Source: Prescottella equi
Lineage (GTDB): Bacteria; Actinomycetota; Actinomycetes; Mycobacteriales; Mycobacteriaceae
Direction: 5' to 3'
DNA length: 64,000 nucleotides
Assembly: GCF_020171745.1 (NCBI RefSeq)
Contig: NZ_JAIVAH010000018.1
Location: 1-64,000 of the forward strand
Below the pieces are notes generated by a model that worked only from the letters and a program-made list of their open reading frames with translations, made no database searches and had not been told where the DNA came from. The position numbers were made by a program, and so were the translations under genes. Each line of letters starts with the position of its first letter. Positions within the stretch are counted from its first letter, which is position 1. This document shows positions 23,177-31,254 of this stretch, in pieces.

Positions 23177-24351
23177 GAAGCACCTCTTCGAACGAGCATG
23201 TCGTGCAGCGTTCTCCCCGCCGGGTGCGCTCCCCCGCGCCACGTCCAGGCCGGCGCCACCTCGACCGTGCCCGCCACGTCGCGGCGGAGCACCGCGATCT
23301 CGGCGAGACGTCGGCGCCCCTCGGCGCCCCGCTCGACGTGCAGCACCACCTGGACCGCGGCCGCCAACTGGCTGTGCAGCGCCGCCCGGTCGAGCCCGCC
23401 GAGCGCGGCCAGCGCTTCGAGTCGGGCGGGGAGCTCACGCGGCGAGTTGGCGTGCACCGTGCCCGCGCCCCCGTCGTGGCCGGTATTGAGTGCCGTCAGC
23501 AGGTCCACCACCTCCGCGCCCCGCACCTCACCGACGACGATCCGATCGGGGCGCATCCGCAGCGACTGCCGGACGAGGTCGCGCACCGTCACCGCGCCGA
23601 CGCCCTCGACGTTGGCCACCCGCGCGACCAGACGGACCACGTGCGGGTGGGCCGGGGCGAGTTCGGCCGCATCCTCGACGCACACGATGCGCTCACCCGG
23701 ATCGACCCGGCCGAGCAGAGCCGCCAACATCGTCGTCTTCCCTGCCCCGGTTCCACCCGTCACCAGAAAAGCGAGGCGCGCCTGCACGATTCGTTCGAGC
23801 AGTGCACGCGCATCACCAGGTAGCGCACCGGACGCCGCCAGTTCGTCGAACCCCTGCGTCGCCTGCCGGAGCACGCGCAGCGACAGACAGGTTCCGGCCT
23901 GCGCGACCGGGGCGAGCACGGCATGCAGCCGGACACCCGAGTCACCGTCTCCGGCCGCCGGGAGCCGGCCGTCGACCCACGGCTGCGCGTCGTCCAGCCG
24001 TCGACCCGCGGACAGCGCCAACCGCTGCGCGAGCCTGCGCACCGCCGCCTCGTCCGCGAACGTCACGTCGGTCCGTTCGAGTCCGGCGCCCCGATCGACC
24101 CAGACCGCGTCGGGGGCGGTGACGAGGACGTCGGTGACGCCCGGCTCGGCGAGCAGGGCGTCGAGCGGACCGGCACCGGTCAGTTCGGTCTGCAGCACCC
24201 GCAGCGCGGCCAGTAGATCCGTGTCGCCGAGCACGCCTCCCGACTCGGATCGGATGGCCGCGGCGACGGTCGCCGGGGTCGGATCACCGTCGGCGGCCGC
24301 GAGACGCTCACGCACCCGGTCGAGCAGCTCGGTCGAGAACAGCACACTCAT
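23173..24351 (-). CDS. tadA: Tad secretion ATPase TadA (CpaF-like)
   Basis: This 392-residue type II/IV secretion ATPase, equivalent to Rv3659c, powers pilus assembly. Walker A is GGTGAGKTT in FLVTGGTGAGKTTMLAAL, the Asp box is CVEDAAEL, and Walker B is IVVGEVRGAEVVD. An HDGGAGTVHANSP histidine box is also visible. The ATG at 24351 overlaps the upstream tadZ stop as ATGA. The enzyme looks fully intact although its pilin substrate gene is interrupted. Confidence 0.95.
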   Translation of the reverse strand: MSVLFSTELLDRVRERLAAADGDPTPATVAAAIRSESGGVLGDTDLLAALRVLQTELTGAGPLDALLAEPGVTDVLVTAPDAVWVDRGAGLERTDVTFADEAAVRRLAQRLALSAGRRLDDAQPWVDGRLPAAGDGDSGVRLHAVLAPVAQAGTCLSLRVLRQATQGFDELAASGALPGDARALLERIVQARLAFLVTGGTGAGKTTMLAALLGRVDPGERIVCVEDAAELAPAHPHVVRLVARVANVEGVGAVTVRDLVRQSLRMRPDRIVVGEVRGAEVVDLLTALNTGHDGGAGTVHANSPRELPARLEALAALGGLDRAALHSQLAAAVQVVLHVERGAEGRRRLAEIAVLRRDVAGTVEVAPAWTWRGGAHPAGRTLHDMLVRRGAS

Positions 24352-25466
24352 GCCGCCCACCGCCCGGAGCGGGGACGCGCCGCGAGCACGTCGAGCACTG
24401 AACGTGCCGCGGCAGCGAGCGGCGAGCGATCACCCGGATCGAGCCCACCGCGTTCGAGCATCGCGTCCAGCCGCGGTGCCGGGCGCATCACCGCGATCAC
24501 AGGCGCGTCCAGACTCTCGGCGAGGTCCGTTCCCCGCAGTCCACCCGGAGCGGGACCTCGAACCACGATGCCCCGGTGCGGGTTCCGCTGCGTGATCCAC
24601 GAAAGCACCCGCCCGGAGGCCACGCCCCCACGCACCGTCGCCGGAACGACCACGACGACGAGATCGGCGAGGTCGACGAGGCTGTCACCGACCGCGCCGG
24701 GATGCCGGGCGACGTCGCACACGACGAGGCATCCGGCCCGGCGGCCGGCCTCCACGACCGCCGTCGCCGCCGCGGGAGTGAGACCGCCCGCACGGCTGCC
24801 GCGATCACACGCCAGGATGCTGACCCCGGCCCGCGAGGGCAGGGCGGCGTGCAGCGCGTCGGCGAGCACCCGGCCGCCCTCGACTGCGAGGCCGGACCAC
24901 CGCAGCCCCGGAGCGCCTTCCACCCCCAGCAGCAGGTCGAGTCCACTCCCGAGGGGATCCGCATCGAGCAGCAACACCCCCGGCGCACGTTCCGTCTTCC
25001 GCGTCCGCGCACCGCCGAGGGCGATCGCGGCCGCCAGCGTCGAGGCCCCCGCACCACCCGTGCCCGCGACGACGGACACGACCGCGCCACCCGCTTCTCG
25101 TCGGGTGTTCCGGTCGGCGAAGACCGCAACGAGGACGTCCTCGTCGTCGGGGATGCCGAGCACCCGATCGGCACCCACCTCCGCCGCGGCCTGCCAGTCG
25201 GCGATGGCCGGGACGCCGGAGCAGACGACCACCACGCGGTCGCGGCGCGGCAGCCGCGCGGCGCACTCACGCGCCGCTGCGGCGTCGAGCACCACCAGGT
25301 CCGCCGACATCCACACACTCCGGCCGACCGGCGCGGCCGACTCGACAAACGATTGATCAGTCGCTGCGGCGACGGAGCGCAGAATCTCGATCACGGCACG
25401 CTCACCGACGGCGGCGAGAACGCCGGGACAGTCGAGCGCGGGAGCGACGGAGGATTCGGAGGTCAT
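24348..25466 (-). CDS. TadZ/CpaE-like protein (Ssd, Rv3660c-like)
   Basis: This 372-residue protein starts at the ATG at 25466. An N-terminal receiver-like half (VVLDAAAARECAARLPRRDR...) is followed by a MinD/ParA-type ATPase half. There the P-loop reads AGTGGAGAST and lacks the usual lysines, as known for the CpaE/Ssd group. LLLDADPLGSGLDLLLG is the Walker A' / switch segment. In M. tuberculosis Ssd influences septum placement; in Tad systems TadZ places the machine at the pole. It heads the tad operon, with the promoter expected in the 25467-25640 region. Confidence 0.88.
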   Translation of the reverse strand: MTSESSVAPALDCPGVLAAVGERAVIEILRSVAAATDQSFVESAAPVGRSVWMSADLVVLDAAAARECAARLPRRDRVVVVCSGVPAIADWQAAAEVGADRVLGIPDDEDVLVAVFADRNTRREAGGAVVSVVAGTGGAGASTLAAAIALGGARTRKTERAPGVLLLDADPLGSGLDLLLGVEGAPGLRWSGLAVEGGRVLADALHAALPSRAGVSILACDRGSRAGGLTPAAATAVVEAGRRAGCLVVCDVARHPGAVGDSLVDLADLVVVVVPATVRGGVASGRVLSWITQRNPHRGIVVRGPAPGGLRGTDLAESLDAPVIAVMRPAPRLDAMLERGGLDPGDRSPLAAAARSVLDVLAARPRSGRWAA

Positions 25467-25862
25467 GGCGCCAGCCTGCGGCATTCGGGCACACCCCGAA
25501 CCGTCGATCCGCCGAATGTGGACAGGTCCGGGGGCTGTGGATGAATTGTCGTACGTTCGTACCAGTTTTGCGGCATGGAACTGTGCCGGAAGCGTGGCCA
25601 CGAGAGCAGTAGGGCGCCGGAGACATCCGGGCCTGGATATGGGACGACCCCCGCCAGGGGGGGAGGAGGCGGGGGTCGTCAGAGTTCAGCCCCGGGGGGT
25701 CGGGCTGAACACGCCTGGATCGCGTCCAGGTAGAAGCAATACTACACCTAGGTCCAGGAATAATTGCAAGTTCAGCGATCGCCCGAATCCGCCCGGATAG
25801 CCGGGATCGTCCGGTACCCCGTACCGGGCCGAAGGCGAGGTCTCTCCCCTATTCTTGGTCAG
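25467..25862. promoter_or_regulatory. tadZ/HAD intergenic region containing 6C RNA
   Basis: This 396-base gap lies between divergent genes. It contains the 6C small RNA gene (25640-25731) with its -10 box TAGTAT (minus strand, 25739-25744). The tadZ promoter region should lie between 25467 and 25640. TATTCT near 25849 could be the -10 of the HAD gene, whose GTG would then be nearly leaderless. Confidence 0.6.
25640..25731 (-). ncRNA. 6C small RNA
   Basis: On the minus strand two stem-loops display C-rich loops. The first is GTTCAGCCC paired with GGGCTGAAC (25684-25710), with a loop containing six C. The second is a 13-bp stem (25643-25655 with 25668-25680), with a loop containing seven C. 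This is the defining architecture of the actinobacterial 6C RNA. In M. tuberculosis the same RNA (B11) lies in the same Rv3660c-Rv3661 gap. The predicted start is near 25731, 8 bases after TAGTAT. Known 6C targets in mycobacteria include G-rich leaders such as those of panD and dnaB; C-loop to G-rich pairing is the accepted mode. Confidence 0.88.
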
Positions 25863-26681
25863 GTGACCGCCCACCCGAGCGACCTCACCCAACGCGGACG
25901 CGTCGCCGCGTTCTTCGACCTGGACAAGACGATCATCGCCAAGTCCAGCGCCCTGGCGTTCAGCAAGCCGTTCTTCGCCCAAGGGTTGATCACGCGGCGG
26001 TCGGTACTGCAGAGCAGCTACGCGCAGTTCCTCTTCATCCTCTCCGGCGCCGATCACGACCAGATGGAGCGGATGCGGAGCCACCTGACGAGCATGACGG
26101 CCGGCTGGGACGTCGAACAGATTCGTGCGATCGTCGCCGAGACACTGCACGACATCGTCGATCCGCTGGTCTACGCGGAGGCCGCGGACCTCATCGCCGA
26201 CCACAAGCTGCGCGGCCACGACGTCGTGATCGTGTCGGCGTCCGGCGAGGAGGTCGTCACGCCCATCGCCGACGCGCTCGGCGCGTCGCACAGTTGCGCA
26301 ACCCGCATGGTGGTCGAGGACGGCCGGTACGCCGGCGACGTGGAGTTCTACTGCTACGGCGACGGCAAGGTCGAGGCGATGCGCGAGCTCGCCGAACGCG
26401 AGGGCTACGACCTCTCGCAGTGCTACGCCTACTCGGATTCCGTGACGGACCTGCCGATGCTCGAGGCCGTCGGCCACCCCACCGCGGTCAACCCGGACCG
26501 CGGTCTCCGCCGCGCCGCCACCGAAAATGGTTGGCCCGTATTGTCTTTCTCGAACCCTGTCTCGCTGCGCGCCCGGCTGCAGTCCCCGTCGCGGTCGACG
26601 GTCACCGCTGCCGCCGCCGTGCTGTCGAGCGCCGCGGTCGCCGGCGCCTTCACCTACGGGATGCGCCGCCGCAAACGCTGA
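25863..26681 (+). CDS. HAD-family phosphatase (SerB-like, Rv3661-like)
   Basis: This is a 272-residue protein. The HAD motif I is FFDLDKTII, motif II is VIVSASGEE, and motif III/IV is YAYSDSVTDLPML, typical of the HAD-IB (phosphoserine phosphatase-like) subclass. A C-terminal hydrophobic stretch (AAAAVLSSAAVAGAFTYGM) followed by RRRKR suggests a membrane anchor. The GTG at 25863 is chosen since the upstream extension is Arg-rich. A TATTCT box ends about 8 bases earlier, so the mRNA may be leaderless. The substrate is unknown. Confidence 0.88.
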   Translation: MTAHPSDLTQRGRVAAFFDLDKTIIAKSSALAFSKPFFAQGLITRRSVLQSSYAQFLFILSGADHDQMERMRSHLTSMTAGWDVEQIRAIVAETLHDIVDPLVYAEAADLIADHKLRGHDVVIVSASGEEVVTPIADALGASHSCATRMVVEDGRYAGDVEFYCYGDGKVEAMRELAEREGYDLSQCYAYSDSVTDLPMLEAVGHPTAVNPDRGLRRAATENGWPVLSFSNPVSLRARLQSPSRSTVTAAAAVLSSAAVAGAFTYGMRRRKR

Positions 26682-27101
26682 ACCCGCATCTGCCACAAAG
26701 GAAAATTGCCACTTGAAGTGGGTCGGGGCACAGGGTACAAAGGAGTTACGGAAGGCCGGAAAGCCAGGATCGATCCGGAAGAGAAGGACCGATTCCCCGA
26801 CCGGAATTCCCAGCACGGGCACCAGGTACCCACGCGGAGCACAAGCCACTATAAGGGCAGAAGCGTTGTGGGCTTGCGTGACTCGGATGACTGACGGTAA
26901 GGACCCCGCACCCGTTGTGGGGACGACCCGCCACCGCCCGAGACCACGCCGAGGCCGTTGACACACAACCCACCTTGCACGCTTGGTAACCCGGCATCCG
27001 TGCTAGCGGGTGGCGACGCCGACCACGGTCGGTGGCACCACCCGCTTCGCATGTGCGGGTGGCACTCGACTCGCCTGCCACTCGCCTACCGCGGCCCGAC
27101 G
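26682..27101. other. Intergenic region between convergent genes, unassigned
   Basis: This 420-base region has no confident gene. It holds AAAGGAG (26738-26744) without a nearby start codon, a hairpin CCCCGCA/TGTGGGG near 26904-26922, and a larger nested hairpin at 27006-27045. One plus-strand frame stays open from within the HAD gene to 26961, but its product is Arg/Pro-rich and looks non-coding. It does not match any riboswitch class that I can recognise. Confidence 0.4.
27006..27045. terminator. Nested hairpin between convergent genes
   Basis: GCGGGTGG (from 27006) pairs with CCACCCGC (to 27045), enclosing a second stem GCCGACC/GGTCGG. It lies between the plus-strand HAD gene and the minus-strand Rv3662c-like gene and could terminate both. 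Confidence 0.5.
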
Positions 27102-27854
27102 TCAGCCTGCTGCGGCGGCATCCGCAATCGACATCGCCTCGCGGGCACCGGCTTCCAGGGCGCCGCAGCACAGGATCACCCAACTACCGACGCCCTCGGC
27201 CGTCCCTGACTCGAATCCTGCGATGCCGTCCCGGTACGCGGGGGCGCGACGCATCCAGCTCACCTCGGGCACGCCCAGATTGTGCGGGTCCAGACCCGAC
27301 GACGTGGCAACCAGTCGGGATGCTGCACGGGCAACGATCCCGTCGGCCACTCCGAACGGCCTCAGGGCGAGCAGTTCACCGTGCACGACCGCCGCCAGCA
27401 CCGGTGCCGGCGCGTTCGTTCCGCCCGTCACCAACTGCGCCAGCATGTCGAGTCGCTCACCGACTCCAGGGTCGGTGCGCGGGCGTCCCAGGACTTCGGC
27501 ATCGTCGACCAGATCGGCCGCCGCGAGCAGGTGGAGCCGGGCCAGTGCCTGCAGCGGCGCGCGCTGCCACGTCGGCAGGATGATCGTGAGCGCCTCCCCG
27601 TCCAGCGCCTGCGCGACCCGCAGCGCACCCGACAGCACCGGATCGCCGACCGTCCCCGGCGCCGGCAGCTCGGTCGAGCCGCCGTCGATGGATGCGGACG
27701 CACGCGCGGCACGAACGGACGCCTCGGTGGCCGTCTTCGGCCAGTCCCGGCGGTTGGTTCGGTGGCGGTGCACCTCACCTAGTGCATCACGCGCACGATC
27801 CGCGGCGTCGACGACGCCCGGGAGGTCCAGAAGCGGCTGCAAGGGATCGGTCAC
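27102..27854 (-). CDS. Rv3662c-like protein with degenerate Fic-like motifs
   Basis: This 250-residue protein has a GTG start at 27854, 11 bases after the dppD stop, so it is probably the last gene of the dpp operon. Two segments recall Fic enzymes: SASIDGGSTEL resembles the inhibitory-helix region of Fic_N proteins. LRPFGVADGIVARAASRL follows the spacing of the Fic core (HPFx[D/E]GNGRxxR), but with the catalytic His and the GNGR residues replaced. It is therefore unlikely to transfer AMP. The C-terminus is Ala-rich (ADAAAAG). Function is unknown; position matches Rv3662c. Confidence 0.8.
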   Translation of the reverse strand: MTDPLQPLLDLPGVVDAADRARDALGEVHRHRTNRRDWPKTATEASVRAARASASIDGGSTELPAPGTVGDPVLSGALRVAQALDGEALTIILPTWQRAPLQALARLHLLAAADLVDDAEVLGRPRTDPGVGERLDMLAQLVTGGTNAPAPVLAAVVHGELLALRPFGVADGIVARAASRLVATSSGLDPHNLGVPEVSWMRRAPAYRDGIAGFESGTAEGVGSWVILCCGALEAGAREAMSIADAAAAG

Positions 27855-27865
27855 GCCGTCAGACG

Positions 27866-29476
27866 CTACCCGCCTCTTCGGCGTCGGCGCCCGGCCGGTA
27901 CGGCGTCGAGCAGGCGTCGGGTGTACTCGTTGGCGGGGTGCTCGAACACGTCCTCCGCGGCCGCCTCCTCCACCACCCGGCCGCCGTGCATGACGACCAC
28001 GCGGTCGGCGATCCGTCGCACCACCGCCAGGTCGTGGCTGACGAACACGTACGTCAGGCCGAGGTCGCGCTGCAGGTCGTCGAGCAGTCGCAGGATCTGG
28101 TCCTGGACCACGACGTCGAGGGCCGACACCGCCTCGTCGCACACCAGCAGTTCCGGCGCGAGCGCGAGAGCCCGGGCGATCGCCACCCGCTGCCGCTGCC
28201 CGCCGGACAGCTCGGCCGGGAACCGACGCGACAGATCCGCGGGCAGCGCGACGCGGTCGAGCAGTTCACGCACCCGCCGCGCGCGCTCGCCGCGGTCGCC
28301 GATCCGGTGCACCCGCAGCGGCTCCTCGACGATCCGGAACACCGAATACGTCGGGTCGAGGCTGCCGTACGGATCCTGGAACACCGGCTGGACCCGGCGG
28401 CGGAACGTCTTCTCGCCGCGTCCGAGCGCGGCGGGATCGGTGCCGTCGAACAGCACCGTGCCGGCGTCGGGCGCCAGCAGTCCCAGGATCATCCGCGAGA
28501 CCGTGGTCTTGCCCGATCCCGACTCGCCGACGATCGCGGTGGTGGTTCCGCGATCCACGGTGAACGAGACGTCGTCGACGGCGGTCACCTCGGTGCGTCT
28601 GCTGCGGAAAGCCTTTCGGAGACCGTCGACGATGAGCAGCGGACGCGTCCCGGCCGGCGCGGCCGCAGCCGGCCGGGCACGGGCGGTGCCGAGCGACGGC
28701 GCCGCCGCGACCAGCCGTCGGGTGTACGGATGTTCCGGTGCGGTGAGAATCTGCTCCGGCGAACCGGATTCGACGACCCTGCCGTCGTGCATGACGACGA
28801 CGTGTTCGGCCCGTTCGGCGGCGACCCCGAGATCGTGCGTGATGAGCAGCAGCGCCGTCCCCAGCTCGTCGGTCAGACCTTCGAGGTGATCGAGAACGCG
28901 CTGCTGGACGGTGACGTCCAGCGCGGACGTCGGCTCGTCGGCGATCAACAGCCGTGGGCGGGCGGCCAGTCCGATCGCGATGAGGACGCGCTGGCGCATT
29001 CCACCGGAGAACTCGTGCGGGTAGCGTCCGGCGCGAGCCTCGGCGTCGTCGAGTCCGGCCTCCGCGAGCAGTCCGGCCGCCCGCCGGTGGGCGGCGCGAC
29101 CCTTCGCGATCCCGTTGGCCGCCAGGGTCTCGCGCACCTGGAACCCGATCTTCCAGACCGGGTCGAGGTTGGTAGCCGGGTCCTGCGGCACGAAACCGAT
29201 TCCGCTCCCCCGGATCCCGACGAACGTCCGCTCCGACGCGCGTGTCAGGTCGCGCCCCTCGAACGCGATGCGGCCGCCCGTCACCCGGCCCCCACCGGGC
29301 AGCAGCCCGATCAGCGCGTGCGCGAGAGTCGACTTCCCCGAACCGGACTCGCCGACGATTGCGACGGTCTGCCCGCGTGCGATCGTCAGGTCGACGCCGC
29401 GGACCGCGCGCACCGCAGAGCCGCCGGTCCCGAAGGTCACCTCGAGCCCCTCGAGCGCGAGCAGTGGCGCGGTCAT
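27866..29476 (-). CDS. dppD: Dipeptide ABC transporter, fused ATPase subunits
   Basis: This 536-residue protein contains two complete nucleotide-binding domains. The first has Walker A GESGSGKST, signature FSGGMRQRV and Walker B LLIADEPTSALD. The second has GESGSGKTT, LSGGQRQRVAIARAL and LLVCDEAVSALD. Each is followed by an oligopeptide-transporter C-terminal extension (ILTAPEHPYTRRLVAA; VFEHPANEYTRRLLDA). A DppD-DppF fusion powering peptide import is the expected role, as for Rv3663c. It overlaps dppC by 4 bases. Confidence 0.95.
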   Translation of the reverse strand: MTAPLLALEGLEVTFGTGGSAVRAVRGVDLTIARGQTVAIVGESGSGKSTLAHALIGLLPGGGRVTGGRIAFEGRDLTRASERTFVGIRGSGIGFVPQDPATNLDPVWKIGFQVRETLAANGIAKGRAAHRRAAGLLAEAGLDDAEARAGRYPHEFSGGMRQRVLIAIGLAARPRLLIADEPTSALDVTVQQRVLDHLEGLTDELGTALLLITHDLGVAAERAEHVVVMHDGRVVESGSPEQILTAPEHPYTRRLVAAAPSLGTARARPAAAAPAGTRPLLIVDGLRKAFRSRRTEVTAVDDVSFTVDRGTTTAIVGESGSGKTTVSRMILGLLAPDAGTVLFDGTDPAALGRGEKTFRRRVQPVFQDPYGSLDPTYSVFRIVEEPLRVHRIGDRGERARRVRELLDRVALPADLSRRFPAELSGGQRQRVAIARALALAPELLVCDEAVSALDVVVQDQILRLLDDLQRDLGLTYVFVSHDLAVVRRIADRVVVMHGGRVVEEAAAEDVFEHPANEYTRRLLDAVPAGRRRRRGG

Positions 29477-30333
29477 CGGCGTCTCGCCCGCGTCGGATCC
29501 AGGGCGTCGCGCAGGGCGTCACCGAGCAGGACGAACCCGAGCACGGTGATCGCGAGCGCCCCGGCCGGATAGAACAGGATCGCCGACCCGCGCCGCAAGG
29601 TGACCTGTGCGGTGCTGATGTCGCCGCCCCACGAGACCGTGGTGGACGGCAGCCCGATCCCGAGGAACGACAGCGTCGCCTCGGCGACGATGAACGTCCC
29701 CAGCGACATGGTCGCCACCACGATGATCGGGGCGAGCGCGTTGGGCAGCACGTGCCGGACGAGGATCGACGGGCTCGACATGCCCACGGCTCGCGCCGCG
29801 AGGACGTAGTCGTGTGATTTCGCCGAGATGACCGCTCCACGAGCAATTCTCGCCATCTGTGGCCAGCCGAACAGGGCGAGGACCGCGACCACCGTCCAGA
29901 TCGTCCGGACGGCGAACAACTGCATGAGGACGATCGCGGCCAGGATCAGCGGAATGCCGAAGAAGATGTCGGTGACCCGGGACAGCAGCGAATCGGCCCA
30001 CCCTCCGTAGTAGCCGGAGAGCGCGCCGAACAGCACTCCGATCGCCAGCACGGCCGCGGTCACGCACACCCCGACGGTGACGGACGGGCGGGCGCCGTAG
30101 ATGGTCCGCGCGTACACGTCGCAGCCCTGACGGTCGAAGCCGAACCAGTGCCCGGACCGCGGCGGCCCGAGACTGTCGGCGATGTTGCAGTAGCGCGGGT
30201 CGACGCTCGTGAACGCCCCGGGGAACAGCGCGATCGCGGCCACGACGAGCAGGATCACGCACGCGAGCAGGAACATCGGACGCCGCCGCAACCGGTGCCA
30301 CGCCGATCCCCACATCCCGCGCGCGTCAGGCAT
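29473..30333 (-). CDS. dppC: Dipeptide ABC transporter permease DppC
   Basis: This 286-residue permease starts at the ATG at 30333, which overlaps the dppB stop by 8 bases. It has an N-terminal helix (FLLACVILLVVAAIALFP), a large periplasmic loop with cysteines (YCNIADSLG; FGFDRQGCDVYAR), five further helices, and the BPD_transp EAA-type loop ARAVGMSSPSILVRHVLPNA. It forms the membrane channel together with DppB. Confidence 0.93.
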   Translation of the reverse strand: MPDARGMWGSAWHRLRRRPMFLLACVILLVVAAIALFPGAFTSVDPRYCNIADSLGPPRSGHWFGFDRQGCDVYARTIYGARPSVTVGVCVTAAVLAIGVLFGALSGYYGGWADSLLSRVTDIFFGIPLILAAIVLMQLFAVRTIWTVVAVLALFGWPQMARIARGAVISAKSHDYVLAARAVGMSSPSILVRHVLPNALAPIIVVATMSLGTFIVAEATLSFLGIGLPSTTVSWGGDISTAQVTLRRGSAILFYPAGALAITVLGFVLLGDALRDALDPTRARRR

Positions 30334-31252
30334 AGCGGATCCTCGGATCCAGGACGGCGTACAGCAGATCGACGAGCAGGTTCGCGACGAGATAGACCAC
30401 GACGAGGACACTGACGAACGAGACGACTGTCGGCGCCTCCCCACGGATGACGGCCTGATAGATCGTGCCGCCGACCCCGTTGATGTTGAAGATGCCCTCG
30501 GTCACCACCGCGCCGCCCATCAGAGCCGCGAGGTCCGCGCCCAGGAACGTCACGACCGGGATCAGCGAATTGCGCAGCACATGCACCCACACGACCCGAG
30601 GCCGGGACAGTCCCTTCGCGGTCGCGGTCCGGACGAAGTCGGCGGAGAGCGTCGTCGCCACCGACGTGCGTGTCAGGCGCAGCACGTACGCGAACGAGAC
30701 CGCCGCGAGCACACACGCCGGGAGCAGCAACCGCGACAGGCTGGTGTCGGCGCCGACGGTGGGCGGCGCCAGGCCCCACCGGATCCCGACGAAGAACTGC
30801 GCCAGGAATCCGAGCACGAACACCGGGATCGCGATGAGCACCAGGCTCAGGACCAGGACGGTGCCGTCGAACACCCCGCCCTGCCGCAGCCCGGCGATCA
30901 GTCCGGCCCCGATCCCCAGCACCGTCTCGATGACGATCGCCGTGAACGCGAGCTTCAACGTGATCGGAAACGCCTGCGCCAGAACCTCTCCGACGGGCCG
31001 ACCGGAGAAGGACGTGCCGAAGTCGAACGTCAGAAGGCCCTTCAGATACAGCAGGTACTGCACCAGGAACGGCTGATCCAGGTGGTACCGGGCGCGCAAC
31101 TGCTCCGTCACCGCCGGAGTGAGCGCCCGGTCCCCGGCGAGCGCCGCGACCGGGTCACCGGGAAGGAGGAACACCATCGCGTAGATGAGGAACGTGGTTC
31201 CGATGAACACCGGAATCATCTGCAGCACACGACGGCCGGTGTAGCGCAGCAC
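30326..31252 (-). CDS. dppB: Dipeptide ABC transporter permease DppB
   Basis: This 308-residue permease has a GTG start at 31252, 2 bases after the dppA stop. It begins VLRYTGRRVLQMIPVFIGTT, the standard DppB/OppB N-terminus, and contains FGTSFSGRPVGEVL, the EAA loop RTATAKGLSRPRVVWVHVLRNSL and a NGVGGTIYQAVI segment. About six membrane helices are visible. The longer frame to 31768 is a shadow over dppA. Confidence 0.93.
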   Translation of the reverse strand: MLRYTGRRVLQMIPVFIGTTFLIYAMVFLLPGDPVAALAGDRALTPAVTEQLRARYHLDQPFLVQYLLYLKGLLTFDFGTSFSGRPVGEVLAQAFPITLKLAFTAIVIETVLGIGAGLIAGLRQGGVFDGTVLVLSLVLIAIPVFVLGFLAQFFVGIRWGLAPPTVGADTSLSRLLLPACVLAAVSFAYVLRLTRTSVATTLSADFVRTATAKGLSRPRVVWVHVLRNSLIPVVTFLGADLAALMGGAVVTEGIFNINGVGGTIYQAVIRGEAPTVVSFVSVLVVVYLVANLLVDLLYAVLDPRIRYA

Positions 31253-31254
31253 GA

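Noticed and set aside
21641-24595. 984-codon plus-strand frame across the tad genes
   Set aside because: It lies opposite four overlapping, motif-bearing tad genes and is Arg/Pro/Ser-biased.
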